The notes beneath the pieces were generated by a model. That model searched no databases and had not been told where the DNA came from. It saw nothing but the letters and a program-made list of their open reading frames with translations. Below are positions 54,801-63,296 of a stretch of DNA of 64,000 nucleotides, piece by piece. Made by a program: the position numbers and the translations under genes. The DNA is from Antedon mediterranea. Its lineage: Eukaryota > Echinodermata > Crinoidea > Comatulida > Antedonidae. The stretch spans positions 21,988,365 through 22,052,364 of the forward strand of contig NC_092678.1 in assembly GCF_964355755.1 (NCBI RefSeq), written 5' to 3'. The stretch's first letter is position 1; each line of letters starts with the position of its first letter.

Positions 54801-56735
54801 GAATTGGTTGTAGAGAAAACAAAGAATGGTTGTCAAATTATGTTGAAATCATATAACAAATCGATAGAGTTATTTACTGTTATTTTATGATTAGATTAAA
54901 CTAAAGTATATACCGGTACATTATAACACACTACAACCAATCCCAACTTCTTTCCAAAAAAATTACAAATGGGAGGAGACATAGTAATAATTATGGTAGT
55001 CTAATGCAATGTTTCTAAGCACTTTACACACAAATAATCCATTAAATATCCTAAGATATCCACACCGAAAAAAAGAAGAAGCATATAGGAACTATTTACA
55101 CCTCTCCGTTCTCCAGCACTTTGAAGCTCCCATGAGATATTGCTGGAACAGAATAGACCTCACAGAAAAAAAGACACAAAAGACACTTCAGATAGAAATA
55201 CAATACAACGCTTTCCAAAGTACAGAAATTACATTTCTTGAAAAGCCTCCAGTGTTGATAAAAGATATGTATTTCCTTTACGAGTTCGTTCATCTTGACC
55301 CAATTTACTGCGTGTAAAACCAAACCAGTTTCGTGACAATCCGAACATTTATGGTTATCTCAGTAACTTAGCATAAAGCCACCTAGAAAAGCGTCCCGGA
55401 AAATAGGAAAAAAAATAATACTGTAGGCCTACAGGTTGAACAATACATACTCATCTGTGTTTTCAACATAAAAAATGCGTCTCCAAATCTGCGGCAATAC
55501 GATTAAAGCCGATTCTGCAGACTGTGATGTATACAGCACAATATGTGGAGTCTGTATCAGAGCATGCACAACCCTTAACATAACCTTCTATAATACAGTC
55601 ATCACATGTGATACACATGAGATGCTGTATTACGGAATTTGCCTATGATACTGCTTATAATTGTCAGTACTGAGAATTTGGTTGAGGCTAATAGGCCTAA
55701 TGTGAACTCGAACTAAATCTTGCTGTATGTTGAAATAACTACAAAATAAGTAGGCCTACAATAGGATTACCACCAGTGCTTGTGGTAAGTTAATGTTTTC
55801 CTATACTTACAATGGTAACAAAACCATTATTTATACCATACAAAGAGTTTAGTCCAACAAGATATCGGCACCTTTGTAGTTAACATAACCACACAAACGT
55901 TTCATTGAGTTTCGCCGGATTTATTTATTTCTTTTATGCGTTTATTATGCTGTTATTTTATAAACAAATTAAATAGTTATTTATTTCGATAGATCTATAG
56001 TATTTAACTGAAAGTAAAAGATGAAATCGGTATTACAAAGACTTTTACAAGGTTGTTATGGAACGCCAAGTACCAACCTGGTCGAGTTCGGCCCAATGAA
56101 ATACAAAGAAAATCACTTTACTATGATATTTCGGTCGGGTAGAAAGGGGACGGACTAAAGGCAAAACGATGTCATTAAAAGAAGGTTACACTAACAACAA
56201 TCAAAGTTGTCATTTTACAAGGCCATCACATTTTTCAGTGACTAAAGAAATTTAAGATTCAATAAACGAAAAGTTAACGAATATATAATATAATGAGATG
56301 GATCGTTTAATTAGATAGAAGAGGGATTGATAAATTAATTTTTTTTTAAAGACGAATGGAAAACGTAAATCCAGGATAGATACGAAAGTAAAACCAAATG
56401 GTACATAATAAAAAAATATATATTTATTACGATTCTTTTTATTCATAGGTACAAAAGAAACGGCCTTCGTTTATGCAGTAACGTCAGCGGGCGTGGTGTA
56501 CGCAGTTACGCGCTCTTGCAGCCAAGGCAATCTTTCAGACTGTACGTGTGATTCCTCCAAAATAGGAGCTGTAAACGAAGAAGGTTGGAGATGGGGAGGA
56601 TGCAGCGATGACGTAAATTATGGAGTTAAAATAAGTCGAGACTTCATTGACGTGGCAGACGACTCAAAAAGTGAAGATTCCAGAGAAAGGGCGCGAAGTT
56701 TAATGAATTTACACAATAATGAAGTCGGGAGACAG
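39738..56735 (+). CDS. WNT16: Wnt16-type secreted ligand, first three coding exons (3' end outside window)
   Basis: Exons 39738-39841, 53907-54160 and 56449-56735 join in frame (645 nt, 215 codons) and stop at a phase-0 donor. The N-terminus has a hydrophobic signal segment (about 12-26). Exon 2 opens with WLGVAS, preceded by ASWM from exon 1, a WMWLG-type start as in vertebrate WNT16. Typical Wnt blocks follow: EGARMGIYECQEQFQHERWNC, then ETAFVYAVTSAGVVYAVTRSC, CTCD, WRWGGCSDDV and LMNLHNNEVGRQ. The CHGVSGSC block with the palmitoleoylated Ser is expected in the next exon, which I do not find before 64000. Product: lipid-modified morphogen acting through Frizzled receptors. Adjacency to CPED1 in the same order and orientation as in human supports Wnt16 rather than another Wnt. 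Intron 1 (14 kb) contains a BEL retrotransposon in sense orientation. Confidence 0.9.
39902..40284. mobile_element. 0.4-kb TIR element (family 3), full copy
   Basis: Ends AGTAGAACCCATCC and GGATGGCTTCTACT are inverted complements with one mismatch; the similarity continues inward (GGGACACCCCTATTCAG against CTGAATAAGGGTGTCTC). No coding capacity. It lies 60 bases into Wnt16 intron 1. Partial copies occur near 7392-7430, 7610-7675, 8940-9130, 11268-11345, 30785-30925 and 42205-42365. Confidence 0.7.
42205..42365. mobile_element. Family-3 TIR element, partial copy
   Basis: Shares the GGACCCAAAGTGTCCTT and CCCTCGTTCGTTTCACG phrases with the full copy at 39902-40284 and the fragment at 30785. Confidence 0.55.
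44023..44037 (+). repeat. G15 tract
   Basis: Fifteen consecutive G about 170 bases before the BEL insertion site. Confidence 0.9.
44131..44214. mobile_element. Family-1 MITE, copy 14, left half
   Basis: Starts inside the left arm (GATAGTTTGACAAAAAAGTG), has two subrepeats and ends at the ATGAC target site of the BEL element. The matching right half is at 51886-51951. Confidence 0.85.
44215..45328 (+). repeat. 5' LTR of the BEL/Pao element
   Basis: Begins TGTAGGATTATTGCGATAAT and ends TGTACA. It contains a TATA-like box (TATATAAG, about 44526-44533) and AATAAA (45243-45248), which could bound R. A small hairpin, GATTAT-TGCG-ATAATC, lies at its very start. Confidence 0.95.
45365..50569 (+). 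CDS. BEL/Pao Gag-Pol polyprotein, 1734 aa
   Basis: Single open frame starting 36 bases after the 5' LTR. In order: acidic N-terminus; DUF1759-type Gag region (about 169-313); zinc knuckle C-x2-C-x4-H-x4-C (C389, C392, H397, C402) and a second Cys/His knuckle (C423-C439); DUF1758-type aspartic protease with D504 in LDLGSQ; reverse transcriptase with D830 in CGDISKMYH and YMDD at 907-910; RNase H (D1073 in FCDAS, E1117, D1147 in FTDS); integrase zinc-binding region (ending CIECQKW) and core D1444, D1506, E1555 (MDCWG, YSDCGTNF, GGVWE); DUF5641-type C-terminus from about 1638. This order (RNase H before integrase) is that of BEL/Pao. All catalytic motifs seen are intact and there is no internal stop or frameshift, so it may be autonomous. 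Expression is presumably driven by the LTR. Confidence 0.95.
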   Translation: MATIDQLRINRRNRKGNLTRVINELSHLMERKASEAEISTAKAKAKTRFELVEESHDSLVEKINDEEEYETEQEWMNHCQDQFMTAMARFEVTRDEVIQENVSIDNESDDVLISNVTNNVSDSVPIENIPNVSVSDDVSNNVDNTSDSSGGATGVSNVDNTLVSLFKALTLPQTPIRQYEGDPLYYHAFITSFNNTVSGIPEDKVKLNTLMSLCAGKALQSIQYCVLKPPNEGYQSACKTLKDRYGNTAVIVQAWIGKVLDRPKIDASKLGDFADDLENCHEALLALGFLNELNNQSSLKQIIDKLPRFLQNRWQGANYKLKEKGVVPGLSDVVKFVKASAKEINDPVFGNTTNATAEVQQSRQKKHQVNNVNASVPSQSSAKEKFPKCWICKSDAHWPDECEKFSQMKVEDRFELAKSNHACFSCLKIAGRNHRLSNCSRKKVCGEKMGENNCNRYHHKLLHLTKKAGVGHVSVIGDKEPLLCVLDVEVIGKNGSHVANVMLDLGSQGTFVRTDFANKLGIGGKSVAAAITKVGGVEEIFESRLCEIKLQGMDSSVHNIKALEMLTINDVNSVNIKNLEKFFNMKNTLRRRGGPIDILIGVDHAYLMTGETKKTNGLVALKTPLGWAVFGGNQKDARFNQVMNVKVSKPVNLDNFWSVEAMGVDVGNCECKARLSAVEDMEGKLIEDSSSKVGNQWLIPYPWAKDPSQLPNNRGQAIKMLNGLEKRLKKNKEHGAAYQKQMEEMVKKGFSRKLNNTEMKLYQGPVHYLPHHAVVRAENKSTPVRIVFNSANRCQGGAINEYWMKGPDLLNNLSGVLMRFREREVAVCGDISKMYHRVLIPEMDQHVHRYLWRDLNSDRDPDTYVMQVLTFGDKPAAAMAQTALRLTAKEGEEMYPRAAHVLKNETYMDDICVSVTTIEEAKTLTKQMDAVLGNGGFNIKEWISNKPLNNEERKDKEQKVLGVSWNYADDTLKVKVKLDDDITNAVVTKRKALGMIAQVFDPIGFLAPVVVKLKIKMQELWKSGVNWDEDLPNETQQEWRILLKELNNASEIKLPRCLTPDNSTDAQLIIFCDASEKAYGACAYLRWRLQDGLFKTRFVTAKSRVAPLKKLTIPRLELQAAVMAARMGKSITDESSLPLTDVLFFTDSMIVLGWLKKPSCCYKQFVGTRVLEIQNKTKPENWRHVSGVENPADDVSRGIPVTNLNGRWIRGPPFLQSPMHEWEQENLRVEDDDSEIKLVKFTGNVEIKQVRPEVEIDNCETWEEMLEVYRRRIYGDDSPALDVYKVRDIELLLLRRVQRECFAEELQLLRNGKGVQSNSRICNLDPMLEAENEVIRVGGRLRNVEKIDLDVHPILLDPKHRITKLLIRRADANVFNHSAGPNQVFAYLRRKYWILKGRSQIKSELSKCIECQKWRKGPETPKMAELPEARLRIGKPPFFSTGMDCWGPMMVKVRRSQEKRWGLVFKCMTTKAVHLEILHNMNTDAFIMAFRRFVSRKGVPKELYSDCGTNFRGAERELHECFKAMSPALQEKLAQQQVEFKFNPPNAPHFGGVWEREVKSVKNAIKCSLKDRVVTEVVLQTVIVEVEGLMNSKPLGYASSNVSDADPVTPNVLLMGRRDPSLPFSLVSPQEIKSKKQWRHSQLIIDLFWKKFVSEYLPSQQIRQKWDKETENLKEGDQVLVVDNQAQRGDWLTGEVLKVHPSADGRVRVADVKMKEKVYKRPVVKLIKLEEWKH
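50764..50771 (+). other. Polypurine tract
   Basis: GGGGGGAG immediately before the TG of the 3' LTR, the expected primer site for plus-strand synthesis. Confidence 0.7.
50772..51885 (+). repeat. 3' LTR of the BEL/Pao element
   Basis: Same length and, by eye, same sequence as the 5' LTR. AATAAA at 51800-51805 is the likely polyadenylation signal of the element. Confidence 0.95.
51886..51951. mobile_element. Family-1 MITE, copy 14, right half
   Basis: Resumes with the second ATGAC copy and runs to GATAGTGTAGACAGAGCT. Joined to 44131-44214 it makes one MITE, which proves the BEL element inserted into it. Confidence 0.88.
52226..52239 (+). repeat. G14 tract
   Basis: Fourteen consecutive G followed by AGGGCCGG in Wnt16 intron 1. 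Confidence 0.9.
52693..52798. mobile_element. hAT-like short element, copy 2
   Basis: Starts CAGTGGCGTAACGG and ends TTACGCCACTG; it shares GCTCACTGGCTAAGCC with copy 1. Wnt16 intron 1. Confidence 0.6.
53907..54160 (+). CDS. WNT16: Wnt16 exon 2
   Basis: Codons 35-120. Acceptor ACATTGCAG, donor ATTG|GTAAGT, phase 2 in and phase 1 out. It carries the Wnt block EGARMGIYECQEQF and the HERWNC motif. The reading frame open upstream of the acceptor (from about 53836) is intron. Confidence 0.93.
54161..56448. other. Wnt16 intron 2
   Basis: A 2.3-kb intron without recognised repeats. A 57-codon Cys-rich frame (55475-55648) is the only odd item; the longer frame at 55009-55317 looks like chance. Confidence 0.5.
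55475..55648 (+). other. Small Cys-rich open frame, significance unknown
   Basis: An ATG-to-TGA frame of 57 codons with seven cysteines (positions 6, 17, 24, 27, 31, 45, 56). No signal peptide, no recognised family. It lies in Wnt intron 2 and may be chance or a remnant of a mobile gene. Confidence 0.15.
56449..56735 (+). CDS. WNT16: Wnt16 exon 3
   Basis: Codons 120-215. Acceptor TATTCATAG, donor CAG|GTAAAG, phase 1 in and phase 0 out. It carries FVYAVTSAGVVYAVTRSC, the CTCD turn, WRWGGCSDDVNYG and the helix ending NNEVGRQ, directly before the place where vertebrate WNT16 continues into its last exon. Confidence 0.95.
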
Positions 56736-57609
56736 GTAAAGAATTATTTTAAATTATAAATTCAAAATATCAAGTACGATCTAAAAAAAATGGGATCGAT
56801 TAGTTTACCACGGTTGTTTTGTTTAATGCTTTCCATCGATTAAAATTGTTCTCTGTGGCTATAGGCCTAGTCGTTCACGTATCATACTATAATTTAAACG
56901 AGCCTAAACATGTACCTACGGAAGACTAAACTACCACGGAGGTATAACTGATCCGTATCCATACCTTTCCAAAAGCATAAGAAACAAGTTTTCACGATCG
57001 CACCTGCTAAATTAGGGTGATCGTTCTTTCCTAAACGAATGTAACAGTCACGTACAAAAACATGCCGATACGCAAGCCACCTAGGGCTTGAGAAGAGCCA
57101 CCCCGGGGCTTCAAGGGAGCCTAAGCTCGGTAACACCAGTGAACCAGAACAGAAAAACATTGAGAAGACCATAAATTCTTCCGAAGTGCAATTTGAATGG
57201 AACCGTAGTTCATGTTATCGTTTCGTGTCTGAACTATGCTAACATGAGTACATTTGATAACTTAGCACAATAGAGTCGTAATATCAGATGGCGAACCAAT
57301 CCGTCGTTCCCATCAACTTAGACTCCACCAAGAAATTCCTACTAAATGTATAGGCTATGCATGTCATACTTTCAAGATAAGACTTACAAACCTACAGTGG
57401 CGGAGTCCACCTAAACCTAACAAGCAAAAGAAGTCACAACTTGAAATTTTTAGAAGTATTTGTTTGGACTATGATTAACTTTTAATTCATAAATAACCGG
57501 ATATTTTGAAGGGTACCAGTATAGGATCAGGGAGTTGTTATTAATAGGATCTTGTCAATTTGAGAAATGTTATGAAGATGACTGATTCAGAGGAACATCT
57601 CTCTGTCTA

Positions 57610-57762
57610 AAGCTCTGTCTACACTATCAAACTTTATGTGTGTGATGTGCCCATATATCAATATGATTAATGTCATATCACTACCATATTTAAGCATATC
57701 AATACCATATTTGGGCACATCAAACCTTTTTTATCAAACTAGTTTGATAGATAGACAGAGCT
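57610..57762. mobile_element. Family-1 MITE, copy 15
   Basis: 153 bp with both ends and TA on both sides (57608-57609, 57763-57764). A short deletion in the right arm removed GTG from GATAGTGTAGAC. Downstream of Wnt exon 3. Confidence 0.88.
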
Positions 57763-57827
57763 TAGAATTAGTAGGCCTACGGTGATATTACGGCCATCAA
57801 GTTATAATCCATTTCCATGGTCTTTAA

Positions 57828-58838
57828 AGGAAAGGAACACCCTGGGCTAAATGTGCCACTGTGCTTATAGATAAATGTAATAAAAACATGATTACAATGG
57901 TTCAAGGTACAATAGTAAGCAATTTAGTTAAAAAATAGACTTTTAAACGACAACATATCGGAAATTGAACAGCGCCATTTTGACAGGTTAAGAGCAATTA
58001 TGTGACGTCAGATTAGGTGGACGCATTCAAGCAAATCCAAGCGCCCATCGTCATAGTACAGTATTTCAATATGGAAGTGCGGGATAACCATAAATAAAAT
58101 CAATTAAATAGCCTAACATACCTAATATTTTCGGAATATGGCTTGGAGTTTTTATAATTCAGAAAATTTGGAACCAGAATATACAGAAAGAGAGTTAGTT
58201 TTGCGTCGTGCTGATGAGGAAAAAAGGAGAGAAGAAGAACATTCTCGAGCATAACAAGCCGTCGAAGAATGGTGTACTTTCGGCCAGTGTATCTGTACTG
58301 TATGCCTTACTAGGCCTAGAACTCGTGTTGAACGAAAATAAAGTAGACACTGCATCGTCAACCAACAGCCTCCGTTTGGAAGGTTTGCCAGTTAATTCCC
58401 CTACCAAATCCCGTTTGAAACAGCTAGGCAATAAAAGTAACAATAGATTAACAATAGCTGAAAGATTTACGAATTGGCTTGCAGAAGAAAAGATCGATCG
58501 AAGGTTTGTTTACCAAGCCAACGCATGCTCATACCGTGTCATCGCCGTCCTGCATGACCGCATGTCGCGTTATTAGCCAATCATATTAGCGGATTCGCTT
58601 AGCCAATAGAAGCGCTGAATGCAACCGCGAATCTTAAAAATTTTCGTCGGCCGTATCTGACGTCACAAACAGGCTGCCATGAGCACAAGATGGCGATTTT
58701 CAAATGTCTTGAAAACAGCTTTAAAATCCTATTTACTAGAAAACTACAAATCCGATTTAAACATAAATTGTGCTGAATATTAAGTTGGTAGGTTTACTTT
58801 TATAATAGTTAGGTAAGATACTAGGGTGTTCCTTTCCT
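57828..58838. mobile_element. TTAA-flanked DNA transposon, 1011 bp, with decayed frame
   Basis: Perfect 16-bp inverted ends AGGAAAGGAACACCCT / AGGGTGTTCCTTTCCT with TTAA on both sides (57824-57827, 58839-58842). It contains the broken frame at 58138-58380. Kolobok-like or piggyBac-like by target site; no transposase core is visible, so it is non-autonomous. Confidence 0.8.
58138..58380 (+). pseudogene. P2X7C-like reading frame with stops
   Basis: From the ATG at 58138 an acidic/basic helical stretch (Glu- and Arg-rich, about 38 codons) runs into a TAA at 58252. The same frame continues with EEWCTFGQC, then reaches another TAA about 30 codons later. The pattern of a charged helix before a WC.CG.C motif resembles the P2X7 C-terminal-like domain that is common in invertebrate multicopy genes; here the second Cys of the motif is Phe. 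The 122-codon frame at 58208-58576 is a different frame over the same DNA and not obviously meaningful. Confidence 0.4.
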
Positions 58839-60939
58839 TTAACCAAATGTTTTCATGGGCGTAGATTCGAGCTACGGGGAATGTTTACTCACTTGTAACA
58901 ATTATGGTAAATTGTCATCAGTGCTATAGGCTATGATAATCCAATAGTACATCTCTAATGAATACAATAAAGACGCGTACATATACCTCAAGGTTTCAGT
59001 ACTATTCAAATATTGCAAATTTCATCTACAATAAAACACGAACCTAAAATCATCTGAACTTTGCAATAGCTATAATTATAACTTTTAAATGTCTATATTA
59101 TTGTAACTACTGTTTAAATTAAAATGACTATTCTTGCCTATCCTACATCGAATTAAAATACTACGAAGATTATATATCTATGAATAATTAAAAATTATAA
59201 ATTACTCCGAAACACCTGTGTGGACTTATGTTTAATTACAAAGCCTTGTCCACACCGAATTTCTGATTTTGGTATTTGATGGTGGACTGGATAGGCCTAC
59301 AATCGAAAAACTTTAATTTAATTCATTTGTATTTTCGTCACTAATTCTTAATACTGTTCCATGCGGGAATTAATTAATTAATATACGGATTTGACTAAAC
59401 CTTGGGTTACGTAACTTTATCATTTTTAAGTTATTGAACATCTGGTTGTTTGCGGTCCGCTTTTATCCAAAGTATATTTCTACAAACGCAGGTATTCAAT
59501 GTAATAAATGCTTCATCGTAAAATTGATTTACAAAAAAAGTCCCGACCTTCGTTATATATTAACTACTTTGATGTGTCCACTTCGTAACTGTAACGTCTG
59601 AAAAAATCTAGAACTTTTACATAAAAGTTTATTTATGTTTATCGCTACTTTTGTCATCAGCCTTATTACCACTCAATTAAAATCAAATAAAATATAGTTC
59701 CACATATCTGAACTAATACCGTATACACCTACTCTGGTGTATTCATGTTGGTGTAGATTTGGTATAACTTGTGACAGACTTGATTAGACGGTTTTCCAAT
59801 TCTATCGAATTATAGGCATAAATAGAAAATATGAATGATATGAAACATTTTAAAGTAATATTTCCATTGTTTCTGTTAAATTAATGACTACACAGGAGTT
59901 AATTAGGGTATATTATAGATCAAGTGTCTTTTATTAATTCAGCCCGTCTCGTCTACTTTGACGGACACACGGATTTCCTCCTCCCGAGATGATTAGACCA
60001 AATTACTGATTTATCGATCGAGAATTGAATAAGTGACAACATCAACACCATGTACCATTGGATAATATAAATCCGACAGACTCATAATAAGTATTTGTAT
60101 GTTGAGTCCTGCAGCTTATGAAGGCAAGGGATCTATTTTAGTTTGGGGTCTAATAACATGCAGTATCATCGTATCTTTAGGCTCTCATGGGCGGGTTCAT
60201 CTTACAGCTAAAACAACTTAACTGAAGGCATACTCTATACTACACATAGGTTTTGACCAACTCCACTATTGAAATAATGCTATAGGCCTTACATAGCAAC
60301 AAACAAACATACATTTTTGGGGAAAACGTTATGGTTTAAAAAAAACCTATTGCCTGTCTAGGCCTACAGCGAAGTTTAAACATTAAGCACAGCAATCCAG
60401 AATAGCTGAAACCATTAGAGAATTATCCCTCTGATGAACCAAAATATCCAAAAACTTCATATCGATTTATTGTAGTAGTAATAGGACGGAACAATACACA
60501 AATATAGTAGTAAATTGTATAGTAAGTCTACAAAAAAACCTCAAGGAATTTCACATTTCATTAGACGACTCGGTATGAAGATCTGGAAAACCCGCGTCAC
60601 CTGATAAAATATTAGAGATAATATCTATACTATATTCCTAATCGCGTTTTGATAATAATCTATAGTTAACGTTGTGTATCTTATCTCGTTTTCTAATCGT
60701 AACTTAAGACCCATTAGTGGATAAAATAACTTGAAATATTTGTAATTCCAACTCGAGAATTCTATCACGCAAATTGACTACAGTCTATTAGTATTGAATA
60801 ATATTTGTGTGAAACGGTTAAAAGGTCAATGATTTATTACAAAATATAAAAAATACATTCATTATTAATATTAGGCCTATTATATTAAGAAAAACAGGAC
60901 AAATATACATTAGGCCTACAAGATAATTTATACTTAAAC

Positions 60940-61480
60940 TAAACTAGGCCTAGCTTCAACAAGTCAAGTTGGCTAGGCCCCCTAGTTAGGCTAGACCTCT
61001 ACTACTACTAGCCTAGGCTACTACCGGTACTACTTTACTAGCTAGGCTACTACTACCCTATAGGGCTAGTAGTAGTAGGCCTAGCTAGTAGGCCTCTAGT
61101 GGTAGGCTAGTATAGTAGGCTATTTTATTTGACAGTCACACACAACGACAACGTTCTCAGCAGCTCGACTTGACGGACGCCGACTATGGCTATCTACTAC
61201 TAGCCCTAGCTAGGCCTACTAGGCTAGTTTGGGCCTTGCTTGCCCTGCTCTTCTCTTGGTAGGCTAGCCTATACGCCACATGCCCAGTATGTCCTACAGG
61301 TAGGCTTTCTACCTAGCCTAGAACCACTAGTAGGGCTATAGCTAGGCCTATGCTAGCCTAGCCCTAGCCTAGTAGGTAGGCTAGGCCTAGTATAGTAGAA
61401 GGCCTAGGCCTAGGCCTACTCTGGGCCTGACTCATTTTTAATACAAATTAACTTAATATAATCTGCGCTATGAGGCCTAG
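60940..61480. repeat. TAGGCCTA/CTAG-rich low-complexity block
   Basis: More than ten TAGGCCTA palindromes plus many AGTAG, GCTAGG and CTACTA words within 540 bases; contrast with the AT-rich flanks is sharp. Confidence 0.8.
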
Positions 61481-61515
61481 GCTAATATAAAGTAACATCT
61501 TTAAAAGTTACTTAC

Positions 61516-61582
61516 TTTGAAGCATCCAAAATCTTTCGAATCCACACAATTTGCAAACTTTGTTTCGACAAAAATGTGACAT
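61516..61582 (-). CDS. Candidate first coding exon of a minus-strand gene
   Basis: On the minus strand an ATG (61582-61580) opens 22 codons with three cysteines (C-x4-C-x2-C, ending KVCKLCGFERFWMLQ) and meets a strong GTAAGTAA donor at 61515. The C-x2-C followed by Phe and Leu at finger-like spacing could be the first half of a C2H2 zinc finger. Upstream on the same strand are a GCCGCCAT box, TTCCCGCC (E2F-like) and ATTGG. The next exon is not visible; the following DNA is the TAGGCCTA block. It could belong to a neighbour gene or to a transposon. Confidence 0.35.
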
Positions 61583-61589
61583 CGTAAAA

Positions 61590-61660
61590 AGTATGGCGGC
61601 TGAAAACTTTTGAAGCAGGCGGGAAGAGTCATGTGATCTACATTATCCAATAAGAATCAT
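61590..61660 (-). promoter_or_regulatory. Promoter-like cluster upstream of the candidate exon
   Basis: Read on the minus strand: TATTGGATAATG (CCAAT-type), CACATGACT, TTCCCGCC (E2F-like) and GCCGCCAT (YY1-like) in 70 bases. Confidence 0.35.
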
Positions 61661-62639
61661 GAAACCGTTCAGTTAAACTTCTTAAATTGACCCAATTTTG
61701 TTGGTTTATCCATCCGTTTTTCGGCAACTCATGTTTTGGTTACAATTGACCAAAAACTTGGTTCTCGTGACCCAGAACTGGGTCACAACATTTTGACCCA
61801 AGCGTTTAGTTACGGTACGGTATTTAGAGTGTATCATCTATAGTTAGACATAATATATTGTTGCGTTTATACTAAACGTACGTCAAAAAGTGATATTTAA
61901 TTTGTTTTTAATCAAAAGTTGCAGTAGGCTTAATTTTCGAGAGATTTTGGGCAGAGACTTTTGTTGGTGTCGTTAGCATAGGCTAATCGAACAGTTGCAA
62001 TATAAACTCTCTTTCGATTGTTCTTTTCAGATTCGTTTAAACCATTAATTTAGCAAACGACAATCGCCTTATTTAGTAGGCCTAGGCCGGCCCCATAGGC
62101 CTAGAAAAAAATGATCGTAGAATTAGTTTCCTTAGTAATCCATACGTTTAACCTCTCCCTGGGACGCTTCCCTTTCATGTAAAACGATACTTGCTGATGC
62201 TAACAACTAATTTCACAGATAAATTTTAAAAATGATTTTATGGACAGAATCGGTTGGTGGTAGATGCTTATTGACACTGTATCATAGATAGCCTTCACCT
62301 AATAGGAAAGTACAAGATATAAGTCGGTATACTAAAAAGGAGGATTCTTCCCTTGGTGGTAATTATCATGCTAAACACCGAAGGAGGCGTTGTCAGTCTA
62401 AATAAAAATACGACAAACATCAACATGCCGTGTTCTTAAGATCGAAGATCAGGGTAAATTATGATAGTGGAGTCTGTTAGGGCTGAAATAAGGGTGTTTG
62501 GTTCAGTTTCTTCCAAAAGCATCAAATTTGGTATACAGGTTGCCCACCCTATACAAATTCAATTTTTGATGGGCGCCAAGCAAAATGACCCCTTGGGTCA
62601 CCTAATTTGCATAATTTAAAATGGCGGACATTTTCGCTT

Positions 62640-63250
62640 AAACAGTCTATATCTCTAAAAATACTGGTCATAGAGAGTTGATTTTTAGCCCAAAATGTTC
62701 AGAACATAAACATTCCTATTTACTCTAATGAAGTTTTTTTGAAAAAAATGACCGGAAGTACCAGTTTTAACCTTTGACCCATATTTTATAGCATTGCCAT
62801 ATCTCAGTAAATAGTTGTCACAGACAGTTTATTTAAGTGTCAAATTGTTCAGAATATATATGTTACTATTTAATTTAATGAAACATTTTATCCAAAAATG
62901 ACCGGAAGTACTCAGTTTTGCCTTTGACCGTTACGATGTAATTACCAGCCTTGTTACGGTTAATATATTTTGATATCCATAAAACTACTTGTCATAGAGA
63001 GTTAATGTTGGTGTCAAAATGTTCAGAACATAAACATTTCTATTTACTATAATAAAGTTTTTTCTCAAATAATGACCAGAAATACCATATTTGACCTTTG
63101 ACCTGTTTTTTCAGGCAAATTGCCATATCTCATTATTGGGTTGGAGTGGAAAGTTCATTTTGGTGTCAGATTGTTCTGAATATATATGTTTCTATTCTGC
63201 TTAATAGAAGACTTTTCAAAAAAATGTCAGGAAGTATAGTTATTGACTTG
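62640..63250. repeat. Four-unit diverged tandem array, 150-175 bp unit
   Basis: Units begin near 62649, 62797, 62973 and 63123. Each runs ATATCTC...GTCATAGAGAG, TGTTCAGAACATAAACAT, TTCTATTTACT and, except for the more diverged last unit, ATGACCGGAAGTACC then CTTTGACC. Divergence between units suggests an old array; a 100-base related lead-in with GGCGGAC lies before it. Confidence 0.75.
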
Positions 63251-63296
63251 TTAAATACATAACATTTATAAATGATGAGAGGAAGACGAATAGGCT

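Noticed and set aside
55009-55317. Plus-strand frame of 102 codons in Wnt intron 2
   Set aside because: No motif recognised and an overlapping frame on the other strand; likely chance.
56894-57172. Minus-strand frame of 92 codons after Wnt exon 3
   Set aside because: No recognisable domain; considered as a FAM3C-type neighbour because FAM3C follows WNT16 in human, but nothing matches.
58208-58576. 122-codon plus-strand frame as a gene
   Set aside because: It lies inside the TTAA-flanked transposon and in a different frame from the P2X7C-like relic; no motif of its own.
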